Source of the DNA: Verrucomicrobiia bacterium
Lineage (GTDB): Bacteria > Verrucomicrobiota > Verrucomicrobiia > Limisphaerales > Fontisphaeraceae
DNA: 64,000 nt
Direction of reading: 5' to 3'
Assembly: GCA_026414565.1 (NCBI GenBank)
Contig: JAOAIT010000038.1
Span: forward strand, 1-64,000
In this document: piece by piece, positions 24,689 through 33,240 of the stretch
Position numbering within the stretch: position 1 is the stretch's first letter
Layout: each line of letters begins with the position of its first letter
The notes under the pieces: model-generated
The model's input: only the letters and a program-made list of their open reading frames with translations
What the model was told of the DNA's origin: nothing
Database searches by the model: none
Translations under genes and position numbers: made by a program

Positions 24689-25168
24689 ATGAAAGTTCAG
24701 GCACAACAAGCCGGGCGCGGCAGGGGCGGCGGACATCGTTGGGCAGCGGCCTATTCGCTGGTGGAGATCATGGTGGCCACCGCCATTATTGGCATTTCGT
24801 TTGTCAGTTTCTATGCGGGCATCACGGCGGGCGTGCAGGTGATTCAACTGGCGCGGGAGAACCTGCGGGCCACGCAAATTCTGGTGGAGCGCATGGAGAC
24901 CTTGCGCATCAAGACCTGGGAGCAGGTGACCAATGGCGTGGACGTGCCCGCCACCTTCACGGAGGATTTTTACCCCAAACGCCTCAGCAATCGGGGAATC
25001 ACCTACTATGGGACGTTGACGGTGAGCAACGTGGATTTGCGGACCAATTACGATGATGAACTGCGGCTGGTGACCATTTCGCTGACCTGGACCAACGGCG
25101 GGGTGCCGCGCGTGCGCACCATGCGCAGCTATGTCGCCCGCAACGGCATGCAAAATTATGTGTTCTAA
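24689..25168 (+). CDS. Prepilin-like (PilV-type) protein with variant cleavage motif
   Basis: A protein of 159 residues. A long basic leader (about 21 residues) is followed by AYSLVEIMVATAIIGISFVS, a type IV pilin helix. The usual GF/TLVE is changed to AY/SLVE, but the Glu is kept. The C-terminal domain is soluble, with TNGG and VRTMRSYVARN. AAAGG lies ahead of the start. It begins a three-gene operon (with 25158-25712 and 25730-27778) resembling minor pilins PilV, PilW and PilX, which prime pilus or pseudopilus assembly. Confidence 0.8.
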   Translation: MKVQAQQAGRGRGGGHRWAAAYSLVEIMVATAIIGISFVSFYAGITAGVQVIQLARENLRATQILVERMETLRIKTWEQVTNGVDVPATFTEDFYPKRLSNRGITYYGTLTVSNVDLRTNYDDELRLVTISLTWTNGGVPRVRTMRSYVARNGMQNYVF

Positions 25169-25712
25169 CTCCTTTTTCAGCCTCCGCCGGCGCGGTTTCA
25201 CGCTGCCGGAGATTCTGATTGCGATGGCGATCGGCGGCCTGACGATGGCGGCGCTGGCGAGCCTGACGCTGTACACCGGGCGCAGCTTTGCGTCGCTGGC
25301 CAATTACGTGGATTTGGATAACCGGAGCCGCACGGCGCTGGACATTTTGACCCGGGACATCCGGCAGGTGAACAATGTGGAGTACTTCAGCTCGAACAAG
25401 GTGGTGTTCATTGACGGGGACGGCACGGAGCTGACCTTTGAGTACAGCCCCGTGACGCGCACGCTGGTCCGCCTCAAGGGCAATGATCGCAAGGTGCTGC
25501 TGACGGAGTGCGATGAACTGGAGTTTCGGATGTTTCAGCGCAACACGACGCCGGGGACGTTTGATTTGGTGCCCTCGAATGATGTGATTGAAGGCAAGGC
25601 CATTGATATCAGTTGGGTGTGTTCGCGGCGGTTGCTGGGGGTGCGCTACAACACGGAGAGTGTGCAGACGGCGCGGGTCATCATCCGCAAACAACAGGCC
25701 ACGCGCTACTAA
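25158..25712 (+). CDS. Prepilin-like (PilW/PulJ-type) protein
   Basis: A protein of 184 residues from the ATG at 25158, which overlaps the previous stop by 11 bases. The leader ends RRRG, then FTLPEILIAMAIGGLTMAAL with the processing Gly and Glu at +5. The residues after the helix (RSRTALDILTRDIRQVNNVEYF) and FEYSPVTRTLVR fit PilW/PulJ-type minor pilins. It should be cleaved by prepilin peptidase and act with its neighbours at the tip of a pilus or type II secretion pseudopilus. Confidence 0.85.
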   Translation: MCSNSFFSLRRRGFTLPEILIAMAIGGLTMAALASLTLYTGRSFASLANYVDLDNRSRTALDILTRDIRQVNNVEYFSSNKVVFIDGDGTELTFEYSPVTRTLVRLKGNDRKVLLTECDELEFRMFQRNTTPGTFDLVPSNDVIEGKAIDISWVCSRRLLGVRYNTESVQTARVIIRKQQATRY

Positions 25713-25729
25713 GCAAATGTGAGGCGACT

Positions 25730-27778
25730 ATGAGAACGAGACATCCTTCCTCCAGCCGGGCGCGCGGCAGCGCGTTGCTGGTGACGATGGTGGTGACGGC
25801 CATCATTGGCTTCAGTCTGGCCAGTTACCTCACGCTGGTGAGCGCGCAGAATCGCTCGGTGGTGCGCTCGCAGACGTGGAACAGCACCATCCCCATCATT
25901 GAGGCGGGAATTGAGGAGGCGCTGGCGCATCTGAACAAGAACGGCCTGACCAACCTTTTCACCCAGGGCTGGCGGAATGAGTACGGATATGCGGTGCGCA
26001 AGCGCTGGTTGGGGGACTGCCGCTACATGGTGGCCATCACGCCAACGGCGCGGCCGGTGATCGAATGCACGGCCTGGGCGCCGGCGCCGATTTTGTTTGG
26101 GGCCAACACCCAGTCGCCCACGCTGCTGGGGCAGGCGGGGACGGCGGGATGGAAGAATCGCACCTATGTGTATCGCACCGTGCGGGTGAACACACGGGGC
26201 GGCCCGTTGTTTGCGCGGGGCATGGTGGCCAAGGGCAGCATCAATCTGAATGGCAACAACGTGAGTTCCGACAGTTTTGACTCGGCGGATCCGAACTTCA
26301 GCACCAACGGGCGCTACGACAAGAACAAGCGCAACGATAATGGGGATGTGGCCACCAATTCCGGCGGGAATGTGTTCGACGCGGGCAACGCCAACATCAT
26401 GGGGCGGGTGGCCACCGGCCCCGGTGGGCAGGTTACCACCGGCCCCAACAGCAGCATCGGCACCAAGGCGTGGGTGCTGAGTGGCAATAAGGGCATTGAA
26501 CCCGGACGGTTTACCGATGACATGAACATGGATTTCCCGGATGTGCAGGTGCCATTTACCTCCGGCAAGAGCCCGCGGCTGAATGTGGCCATCTCCACCA
26601 CCAACATCTCCTACGGCATGACCACGGTGACCACCCCCACGCTGCCCAGTCCGCTGCCGGCCGGGCCGATCACCACCAACTATGGCGTCATCACCACAGA
26701 TGCCTTGCCGAGTCCGTTGCCGCCGGGCGGGGTGATCACGTCGTTGGTGGCCCGCACGAGCACGGAATATCCCACCAACGCCGTCGGGCCGGTGAGCACA
26801 GCCACGGTGGTGGTGGTATCCAGTGTGCTGCCCAGCCCGCTGCCGTCCAATGTGGTGGCGGTGGTGACCAACATCACCACCGTGACCAACGTGGCGCTGC
26901 CCACCAATGGCACCTTTGTGGTGTTGCGCACGAACACCTCGGCCACGACGGTGCCTTATCCCAACTCGCCCATGCCGGATAAAAACAGTGATCCGGGGCC
27001 CTGGCAGCCGCCGTATCCGGGGACGTATGTGGGGGAGGTCACCCGCTATTACAAAAACAGCAACCCCAAAGGATGGTACCAGGACTATCAGGCCATTTCC
27101 TCTTATGTGTATCAAACCTACACTTATCGGCTCACTTATAACGGGGCCTACGCGTACAATACCTATCAGTACTCCTATCAGGTGCCGGAATCGTACACGT
27201 ACCAAATTCCCACCTCCACCAATGTGACGATCACCACGGCCACTTATGACATGGTATTTGACTCGGGCGATTATGTGGTGGCGAATCTGAGCGGCAGTGT
27301 TTATGTGGTGGGCGATGTCCGGGTGCTGGTGCAGAACAGCATGGATTTTACCGGCAAGGGCGGCATCACCATTGGCCCGCGGGGTTCACTGAAGGTTTAC
27401 ATGGCGGGCAGCAGCGCCAAGATTGCCGGGCAGGGCGTGGTCAACCTCAACGGCAGCGCGCATGCGTTTGGTTATTATGGTCTTCCCAGCAACAAATCGC
27501 TCACCATCCAGGGCAACGGCTCCTTTATCGGCACCATCTACGCGCCCAACGCCGACTTCAAACTGGGCGGGGGTGGGAATGACACGCAAGACTTTATTGG
27601 CGCCAGTGTGACCGCCACGGTTTTCATGAACGGCCACTTCAATTTCCACTATGACGAAGACCTGGCGCGCAAGGGGCCGCAGAGTTTGTTCGTCATCACG
27701 TCGTGGAATGAAATTGGCCCGGGCGAAAACGCCATTCTTCGCAATCCCGACTGGGCGTTTGTGGACGATTTGGAGTAG
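25730..27778 (+). CDS. PilX/DUF7305-like envelope protein, pseudopilin operon
   Basis: A protein of 682 residues. Residues about 12-35 (SALLVTMVVTAIIGFSLASY) are a PilX-type membrane helix, with GSALLV where PilX proteins have G-x-x-L. The middle (about 280-430) is a low-complexity Thr/Val/Pro region with LPSPLP repeated four times and TNxxT repeats. The C-terminal part (about 520-665) has VYVVGDVRVLVQNSMDFTG, GSFIGTIYAPNADFKLGGGG and FIGASVTATVFMNGHFNFHYD, which I know from DUF7305-type proteins. GAGG precedes the ATG at 25730. Likely the large tip or adhesion component of the pilus-like structure. Confidence 0.75.
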   Translation: MRTRHPSSSRARGSALLVTMVVTAIIGFSLASYLTLVSAQNRSVVRSQTWNSTIPIIEAGIEEALAHLNKNGLTNLFTQGWRNEYGYAVRKRWLGDCRYMVAITPTARPVIECTAWAPAPILFGANTQSPTLLGQAGTAGWKNRTYVYRTVRVNTRGGPLFARGMVAKGSINLNGNNVSSDSFDSADPNFSTNGRYDKNKRNDNGDVATNSGGNVFDAGNANIMGRVATGPGGQVTTGPNSSIGTKAWVLSGNKGIEPGRFTDDMNMDFPDVQVPFTSGKSPRLNVAISTTNISYGMTTVTTPTLPSPLPAGPITTNYGVITTDALPSPLPPGGVITSLVARTSTEYPTNAVGPVSTATVVVVSSVLPSPLPSNVVAVVTNITTVTNVALPTNGTFVVLRTNTSATTVPYPNSPMPDKNSDPGPWQPPYPGTYVGEVTRYYKNSNPKGWYQDYQAISSYVYQTYTYRLTYNGAYAYNTYQYSYQVPESYTYQIPTSTNVTITTATYDMVFDSGDYVVANLSGSVYVVGDVRVLVQNSMDFTGKGGITIGPRGSLKVYMAGSSAKIAGQGVVNLNGSAHAFGYYGLPSNKSLTIQGNGSFIGTIYAPNADFKLGGGGNDTQDFIGASVTATVFMNGHFNFHYDEDLARKGPQSLFVITSWNEIGPGENAILRNPDWAFVDDLE

Positions 27779-27974
27779 CCGCAGACGGAGGGCAAGGGAG
27801 TCGCGGGCCGGTGTCTCAAGCTTCAGCCGATGAGGCGCAAGGGGCGCAGTGTGTCTGACGGCTGAGGCGGGCTTGGCAAAGGGCAGGCCGGGATGAGGGT
27901 GGGAGACAGAGTGCGCCTTCTTCGTGGGCTTTTCCCAACTTGCTAATCAAGGGCGTCCTCGCGAGGGGACGCGA

Positions 27975-29579
27975 TTATTTCTTCGCCGGCGAGAGCGCGG
28001 TATTGGCCCGGCGCAATTTGTTGGAGAGGTCAATGGCGATGTTGCGGATGACCACCATGCCCAGATGCGGCTCCCGCTGCACCAGCTCGTTGAAGGCCTG
28101 ACGTTGAACAACGAGGAGGATGCTGGCCTGCGAGGCCACCGCCATGGCGGTGCGGGGTGAGCCGTCCAGGAAGGCCAGCTCGCCAAACACCTGCCCGCTG
28201 TTGACCGTGGCAATGGGGCGCGATTCTTCATTGAGGCAGATGTCAATCTGCCCGCGCATGACAATGTAAGCCTCGCTGCCGGCGTCGCCCTTGTTGAAGA
28301 CGCGCTCGCCGGGACGATAAAGCTTCTGGGTGAAGAGACGGGCGATCTTGCGCAGCTCGCCGTCGCCCAGGCCGGCGAAGATGGGCAGGGTGCGCAGCAG
28401 GTTGATGATGGCGACGCCGATTTTCTGGTCCTGGAAATTGGTGTCCACCACCTTGACCATGCGGGCCGCCTGGGCGGTGAGCGCGGCGGTTTCGGTGGTG
28501 TACATCATGTTGAGCTTGATCAACTTGACGACGTCGGAGGGGCGGTTGTTGATCACGCAGAAACCGGGCAGGTAGGCGATGGGCACAAAGCCCAGTTGCT
28601 CGGTGCTTTTGAGGAGCTTGGGGCAGTTGGCCAGGATGTCCACCTCCACGTAGGCGGCGCTGAGCTGCTCCTGGGCGATGCGCACCACATGATGGAAGAG
28701 CGCGCCGGTGGACAGGTCGTCGGTGGCGAAACTGTCCATGATGCGCACGCAACGATCCTGCTCATCATTGAAGAAGGCCACGCCGCCGATGATTTGGGAG
28801 CCGCGCTGGCCGAGGATGGCCTTGCAGGGGGCCTCGGCGTTGAGCCGCAGGAAGCCGGCGCCGCGGTTGCCGCCACTGGAGACTTCCAGCAGGGGATTGG
28901 CGGCGCGGGCCTGCATTTTCCACAACTCAAAGTCCTCGATGGTGCTTTCGTGGATTTGAATATCGGTTTGCAACGGATAGCCGGTGGCGCCGTCGCGGAC
29001 GGTCAGCGGGTTGGGGATGTTCAGGTTTTCAAAAACCAGGGCGGCCAGGTCGCTGACTTGTGGCAGGGATTCCGAGATGGGCTGGCGTGAGGTGAGGACC
29101 GGGCTGGCGGAGTGCACGTAAAAGAGCACGCCCTGCCGGGTGCGCAGGATGTGTTTGAGCGGCTGGTAGCCGACGCAGGCATAGCCGTTTTGCTCGTAAA
29201 TGATTTGCTGCGGATTGTCGTTGGCGGGGATGCGGACGACAATCATCTGGCCCCGCTGGTCGAGCAATTGCGTCAGGCTTCGGACCAGCAGCTCCGCTGC
29301 GCCGTTGCTGTAGGCCTCCGGGCGGGCCAGGTTGCGGCCGACGTTGGCCACGGGATTGATGTTACCCTCGATGGGCCGCAGGACGGTGGCGCTGGCGAGG
29401 ATTTGGTCGCCATCCTCGGCGATCCAGGTTTCGTTGCCGGATTGGGCGTCGAGCTGGGCGGCGACACTGGCGGGGTTGTAGGCTTCTTTGGCGGGATATT
29501 CATCGCCCAAGGTGGCCCGGAGGAGGTCCACCCACTTGGCCGCATCTTGCGCTTCTGCCAGTCGAATTGAAACAGCCAT
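27975..29579 (-). CDS. GNAT-like protein with C-terminal cyclic-nucleotide-binding domain
   Basis: A protein of 534 residues. Residues about 5-150 resemble a GNAT acyltransferase fold (ETWIAEDGDQILASATVL, then GRNLARPEAYSNGAAELL). A second GNAT-like region may lie near 290-370. The C-terminal domain (about 405-525) is a CAP-type cNMP-binding fold: LPIFAGLGDGELRKIARLF, phosphate-binding cassette FGELAFLDGSPRTA, and FNELVQREPHLG. No DNA-binding helix-turn-helix follows. cNMP-gated acetyltransferases are known in mycobacteria with the opposite domain order. Role: probably cAMP-controlled protein acylation or sensing. ATG 29579 fits the domain start; an upstream frame to 29624 adds nothing. Confidence 0.75.
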   Translation of the reverse strand: MAVSIRLAEAQDAAKWVDLLRATLGDEYPAKEAYNPASVAAQLDAQSGNETWIAEDGDQILASATVLRPIEGNINPVANVGRNLARPEAYSNGAAELLVRSLTQLLDQRGQMIVVRIPANDNPQQIIYEQNGYACVGYQPLKHILRTRQGVLFYVHSASPVLTSRQPISESLPQVSDLAALVFENLNIPNPLTVRDGATGYPLQTDIQIHESTIEDFELWKMQARAANPLLEVSSGGNRGAGFLRLNAEAPCKAILGQRGSQIIGGVAFFNDEQDRCVRIMDSFATDDLSTGALFHHVVRIAQEQLSAAYVEVDILANCPKLLKSTEQLGFVPIAYLPGFCVINNRPSDVVKLIKLNMMYTTETAALTAQAARMVKVVDTNFQDQKIGVAIINLLRTLPIFAGLGDGELRKIARLFTQKLYRPGERVFNKGDAGSEAYIVMRGQIDICLNEESRPIATVNSGQVFGELAFLDGSPRTAMAVASQASILLVVQRQAFNELVQREPHLGMVVIRNIAIDLSNKLRRANTALSPAKK

Positions 29580-29667
29580 GCGACACTTGCTGCGATCCAC
29601 CCGCCCGCCGGCCTGATAAAGCAATCCCCGCGAGAGAATTGCCGGGCTTAAGTTTAGTAAAATTAAA

Positions 29668-29752
29668 TGGTGCCCGCGACAGGATTTGAACCTGTACGAT
29701 GTTACTCACTAGAACCTGAATCTAGCGCGTCTGCCAATTCCGCCACGCGGGC
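29668..29752 (-). tRNA. tRNA-Leu (CAG)
   Basis: On the minus strand the acceptor GCCCGCG pairs with CGCGGGC, the D-arm reads TGGCGGAATTGGCAGACGCG, anticodon stem CTAGA/TCTAG encloses TTCAGGT (anticodon CAG), a long class II variable arm follows, and the T-arm has GGTTCAAATCC. Discriminator A is followed by an encoded CCA. Confidence 0.95.
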
Positions 29753-29937
29753 ACCCGTAGCCGTCGCAGGCGTTGCCGCCCGCTTTGACCGCGTACGTTA
29801 TCGCAGCGGTTTATATAATATGTACCGGCCAGGGTGACAAGTCAAAATTGTGAGGGAGGCCGCCGGGAATGCCAGCGAGGCGGCTGGCGGCCCCGCCCCT
29901 GCGTTTGGCTTTGACCGGTTTCCTTTCTGGTGGCAGC

Positions 29938-31317
29938 ATGGCCGCCATGAAATCCCAACTGAATCGCCGGCGTTTCATCCGGCAAAATTTGTTGCTGGCC
30001 GCGGCGGCCGGCATGGCGCCGCAAATCGTCAGTTTTCCATTGCGCGGCCAAAGTGCGCCCAACAACCGCGTGCAGCTTGCCTGCATCGGCGTGGGGCCGC
30101 AGGGGCGGGGCGTGATGAGCGGATTTTTGGCGCAAAATGATGTGCGGGTCATCCTGCTGGCGGATCCTTATCAGCCCAACCTCGAGGCCGCCGTGCAGCA
30201 GGTCAATGGGCACTATCGCGATAACGCGGTGCAAACCACGGGCGATTACCGGGCGGTGCTGGAGCGCAAAGATGTGGATGCGGTTTCCATTGCCACGCCG
30301 GATCACTGGCACGTGCCGGTGGCGCTGGCGGCCGCCAAAGCCAGAAAGGACATGTACCTGGAAAAACCGATGGGCCTGTCCCTGGAGGAGGATCAACTCT
30401 TGCGCCGCTGGTGCCAGAAGAACAAAATCATCTTCCAGTTTGGCACGCAGCAACGCTCCAGCCGTGAGTTTCACACGGCGGTGCAGGCCGTGCGCAACGG
30501 ACGCATCGGCCGGCTCAAGCAAATCAACGTCTGGTGCTCCGCCAGCCGCCCCGGCGGCTCCACCGAAGTGGTGCCGGTGCCGCCCGGGCTGAACTATGAT
30601 TTGTGGCTGGGTCCGGCCCCCTTCACGCCCTACACCGAGGGCAAGGTGTTTGACACGCCCAAATCGCACAAGACATGGTGGTTCAATTACGATTACGCGC
30701 TGGGTTTCATCGCTGGCTGGGGGGTGCATCCGCTGGACATCGCGTACTGGGGCATGCCGGAGATGATGAACGGGCCGGTGACGATTGAGGGCCAGGGGGT
30801 GATTCCCACCTCCGGAGCCTGCAACACGGCGGTGGCGTGGGAGGTGTGGTTCACGTTTGCCAACGGGGTGAAGCTGCGCTACCGCGGCACGAAAAACGGT
30901 TACAGTGAGACCACGCCCATGACCGATTTTTCCGACTGGCAGCAGCGGTACGGCAAGATTGTGGATCACGGCACGGCCTTTGAAGGCGAGGAGGGCTGGG
31001 TGCATGTGTATCGCGGTGGCGTGTTCAGCAACCCGGAAAAAGCGGTGCAGGAGCCGTTGCGGCCCAATGAAACGCCGCTCTATCGCAGCACGCATCATCA
31101 GCGCAACCTCATCGAGTGCATGCGTTCGCGGCAGCCCACGGTCTGCCCGATTGAGGACTCGGTGCAGGCGGACATCTTGTGCCATCTGAGTGATCTGGCG
31201 GTGCGGTTGAAACGCAAGCTGGTGTGGGATCCGAAGAAGGAGCAGTTTGTGAAGGACAACGAGGCCAACCGCCATCTCAAGATTCGCTCGACGCGCAAGC
31301 CCTATCAATTTGCGTAA
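29938..31317 (+). CDS. Tat-exported Gfo/Idh/MocA-family oxidoreductase
   Basis: A protein of 459 residues. The N-terminus has a twin-arginine signal (NRRRFIRQNLLLAAAAG). The Rossmann domain opens VQLACIGVGPQGRG (NAD(P)-binding), with ATPDHWHV and YLEKPMGLS (the EKP motif of the family). The C-terminal domain has AGWGVHPLDIAYWGM with the conserved His/Asp. Family role: NAD(P)-dependent oxidation, reduction or epimerisation of sugars or cyclitols; Tat-exported forms are common in Planctomycetes and Verrucomicrobia. The periplasmic location with a bound cofactor is inferred from the signal. The substrate is unknown. ATG 29938 is preferred; 29947 is also possible. Confidence 0.9.
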   Translation: MAAMKSQLNRRRFIRQNLLLAAAAGMAPQIVSFPLRGQSAPNNRVQLACIGVGPQGRGVMSGFLAQNDVRVILLADPYQPNLEAAVQQVNGHYRDNAVQTTGDYRAVLERKDVDAVSIATPDHWHVPVALAAAKARKDMYLEKPMGLSLEEDQLLRRWCQKNKIIFQFGTQQRSSREFHTAVQAVRNGRIGRLKQINVWCSASRPGGSTEVVPVPPGLNYDLWLGPAPFTPYTEGKVFDTPKSHKTWWFNYDYALGFIAGWGVHPLDIAYWGMPEMMNGPVTIEGQGVIPTSGACNTAVAWEVWFTFANGVKLRYRGTKNGYSETTPMTDFSDWQQRYGKIVDHGTAFEGEEGWVHVYRGGVFSNPEKAVQEPLRPNETPLYRSTHHQRNLIECMRSRQPTVCPIEDSVQADILCHLSDLAVRLKRKLVWDPKKEQFVKDNEANRHLKIRSTRKPYQFA

Positions 31318-31380
31318 GGAGTGCCGGCTGGCCGCGGCAGGACCGGCCCGGCCCGGCCACATGGCATACAAGCGCCCGCC

Positions 31381-33240
31381 ATGTTGTTCCGGCTTTATCA
31401 AGCCTTGCTGGCCGCCCAGGAGGCGGCGCGCCGCGCCGGGCGGCGGGGCTTGGATGCCCTGGTGCGGGCGGCCGGATGGGGGCCGTCGTGGGAGCATATT
31501 CGATGGACTTTTTGGGGGCGGCTTATCCCGTGGCTGGCCTGGCTGGCGGGCATCGGGGTGACTTTGTTTTTGGGCCAGCGCGCCGTCCTGCCGGTGCTCT
31601 ACGAATGGCAGGCGCAGCGATTTGTGCGGCAGGCCGGGCAGCTTGCTGCGGCCGGGCAGAGGGCGGCAGCGGCTTTTCGGCTGCGGAAGGCGCTGGCACT
31701 GCAACCGCAACACCCCGAGGCCACCCGCCTCATCGCCCGGCTGGCGGAAAAAGAAGATTCGCCCACGGCTTTTTTGTGGTACTGGCGGTTGGTGTCCCAG
31801 CCGGCGGCCACGACGGACGACCGTCTGGGCTTGGCGCGCACGGCCTTGCGGTATGAGCGCCCGCCCTTTTTGCTGGCCAGCAATGGCTTGTTCAGCATTC
31901 CACCTGCCGAGCGCTCGAATCGGGTGTATGGCGCACTGCTGGCCGAGTATTATCTCAAGACCGGCCAGCCCCAGCGGGCGGAGGCCCAATATGAGGAGAC
32001 CTTGCGGCTGGCTCCCCAGGACGTGGCCTTGAAGGTGGCCTGGCTGACCGTGCGCCTGGCTTCCCGGGACGCAGAGGTGTCCCGCGCCGCCGCGCAGGGG
32101 CTGGAGGCCCTTGCCGATGACCCGGTGCACGGGCTTTCTGTGTGTCGTTCCCTGCGCGAGTATTACCTGGGCGAGAACCAGGCTGCCCAGGCGTTACCTT
32201 GGGCGCAGCGAGCCTTGCGGCAAAGGGGGTCTGATTTTCGGGATCAATTGCAATATTTGGAGGCGCTGCGCCAGTTTGCGCCGGAGGCCGTGACGGAGCG
32301 AGTGGGGGCACTCTGGGCGGAGGTGTCCACCTATCCGGCACGGCAGGCGGCTCTTTTGCAGTGGCTCCTCGAAACGGGGCAACTCCCGCTGGCCCAGGAG
32401 GGCGTGTCGCGCCTCTCCGCAGCGCAGCAGGGACATCCGGAGCTTCGGCCGCTGGTGGTTGCGGTGTACCTCCAGGGCGGCCGCCGGCGGGAATTGTGGC
32501 AGTGGCTTGCCGGCCAGCATTGGGGTCGGGAGGACTGGCGGCGGCGGCTGCTGTTAACGCGGGTGTTGCGGGAATTGGGCCGCGAGGCCGAGGCGCGTCA
32601 AACCTGGGAGGAATTGCTGCAAGTGGCCGGTGAGCGTCCGGCCTGGTTGTGGGAGAGCGCGCGTCTGGCGCAGCAATGGGACTGGCGCGAGGCGCTGCCA
32701 GCGCTCACGGAACTGGCGGTGCCTTGGCTGTGTCGCGACGTGGATGAAGTGTTGCGCTGGCACACCCTGCTGGAGCAACAAGGGGACACGCTGGCCTTGT
32801 GGCGGTTTTATCAGCGATTATGCGACTGCCAGACTCATTGGCTGATCTTGAATAATTACGCGGCGCTCAGCCTGCTGTCCGGGCGTGAGACCAACCGGGC
32901 GCATGCCCTGGCCCGCCAGTTGTATCTGGAGCAGCCCCAAAATGAGTTTTGCGCCACCACCTACGCCTTTTCCCTGCATCTGCAAGGACAGACCACCAAC
33001 GGCCTGATGGTATTGCAGCGGTTGCCCCGGCAGGCCTTGGAGCGGCCGGTGATCAGGGTTTATCACGGGATTTTGCTCTCCGCCGCGGGCCGCAAGGAGG
33101 CGGCGCTCGACTGCCTGGAACGGGCGGGCGAGGCGCCGTTGTTGCCGGAAGAAAGAGCCCTGGTGGAGCAGGCGTTGGCGCGCGCCCGCGCCCTGCCCTG
33201 GACGGAACGGACTGGCGCCCTACCGCCCCGAAAACCATGA
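31381..33240 (+). CDS. Tetratricopeptide-repeat membrane protein next to exosortase
   Basis: A protein of 619 residues. An N-terminal membrane segment near residues 55-80 is followed by helical TPR-like repeats to the C-terminus (AGQLAAAGQRAAAAFRLRKA and QPQHPEATRLIARLAEKE at the start, LARQLYLEQPQNEFC at the end). No catalytic motif. Its TGA overlaps the exosortase ATG (ATGA), so the two are coupled. TPR proteins of this kind accompany exopolysaccharide/exosortase loci (PrsT/EpsC-type), where they likely organise the envelope complex; this last point is from context. Confidence 0.75.
   Translation: MLFRLYQALLAAQEAARRAGRRGLDALVRAAGWGPSWEHIRWTFWGRLIPWLAWLAGIGVTLFLGQRAVLPVLYEWQAQRFVRQAGQLAAAGQRAAAAFRLRKALALQPQHPEATRLIARLAEKEDSPTAFLWYWRLVSQPAATTDDRLGLARTALRYERPPFLLASNGLFSIPPAERSNRVYGALLAEYYLKTGQPQRAEAQYEETLRLAPQDVALKVAWLTVRLASRDAEVSRAAAQGLEALADDPVHGLSVCRSLREYYLGENQAAQALPWAQRALRQRGSDFRDQLQYLEALRQFAPEAVTERVGALWAEVSTYPARQAALLQWLLETGQLPLAQEGVSRLSAAQQGHPELRPLVVAVYLQGGRRRELWQWLAGQHWGREDWRRRLLLTRVLRELGREAEARQTWEELLQVAGERPAWLWESARLAQQWDWREALPALTELAVPWLCRDVDEVLRWHTLLEQQGDTLALWRFYQRLCDCQTHWLILNNYAALSLLSGRETNRAHALARQLYLEQPQNEFCATTYAFSLHLQGQTTNGLMVLQRLPRQALERPVIRVYHGILLSAAGRKEAALDCLERAGEAPLLPEERALVEQALARARALPWTERTGALPPRKP

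Noticed and set aside
25709-27205. A 498-codon minus-strand frame opposite the third pseudopilin operon gene
   Set aside because: Composed of His/Gly/Arg-rich low-complexity runs, which is what antisense of Thr/Val/Pro-rich coding sequence gives.
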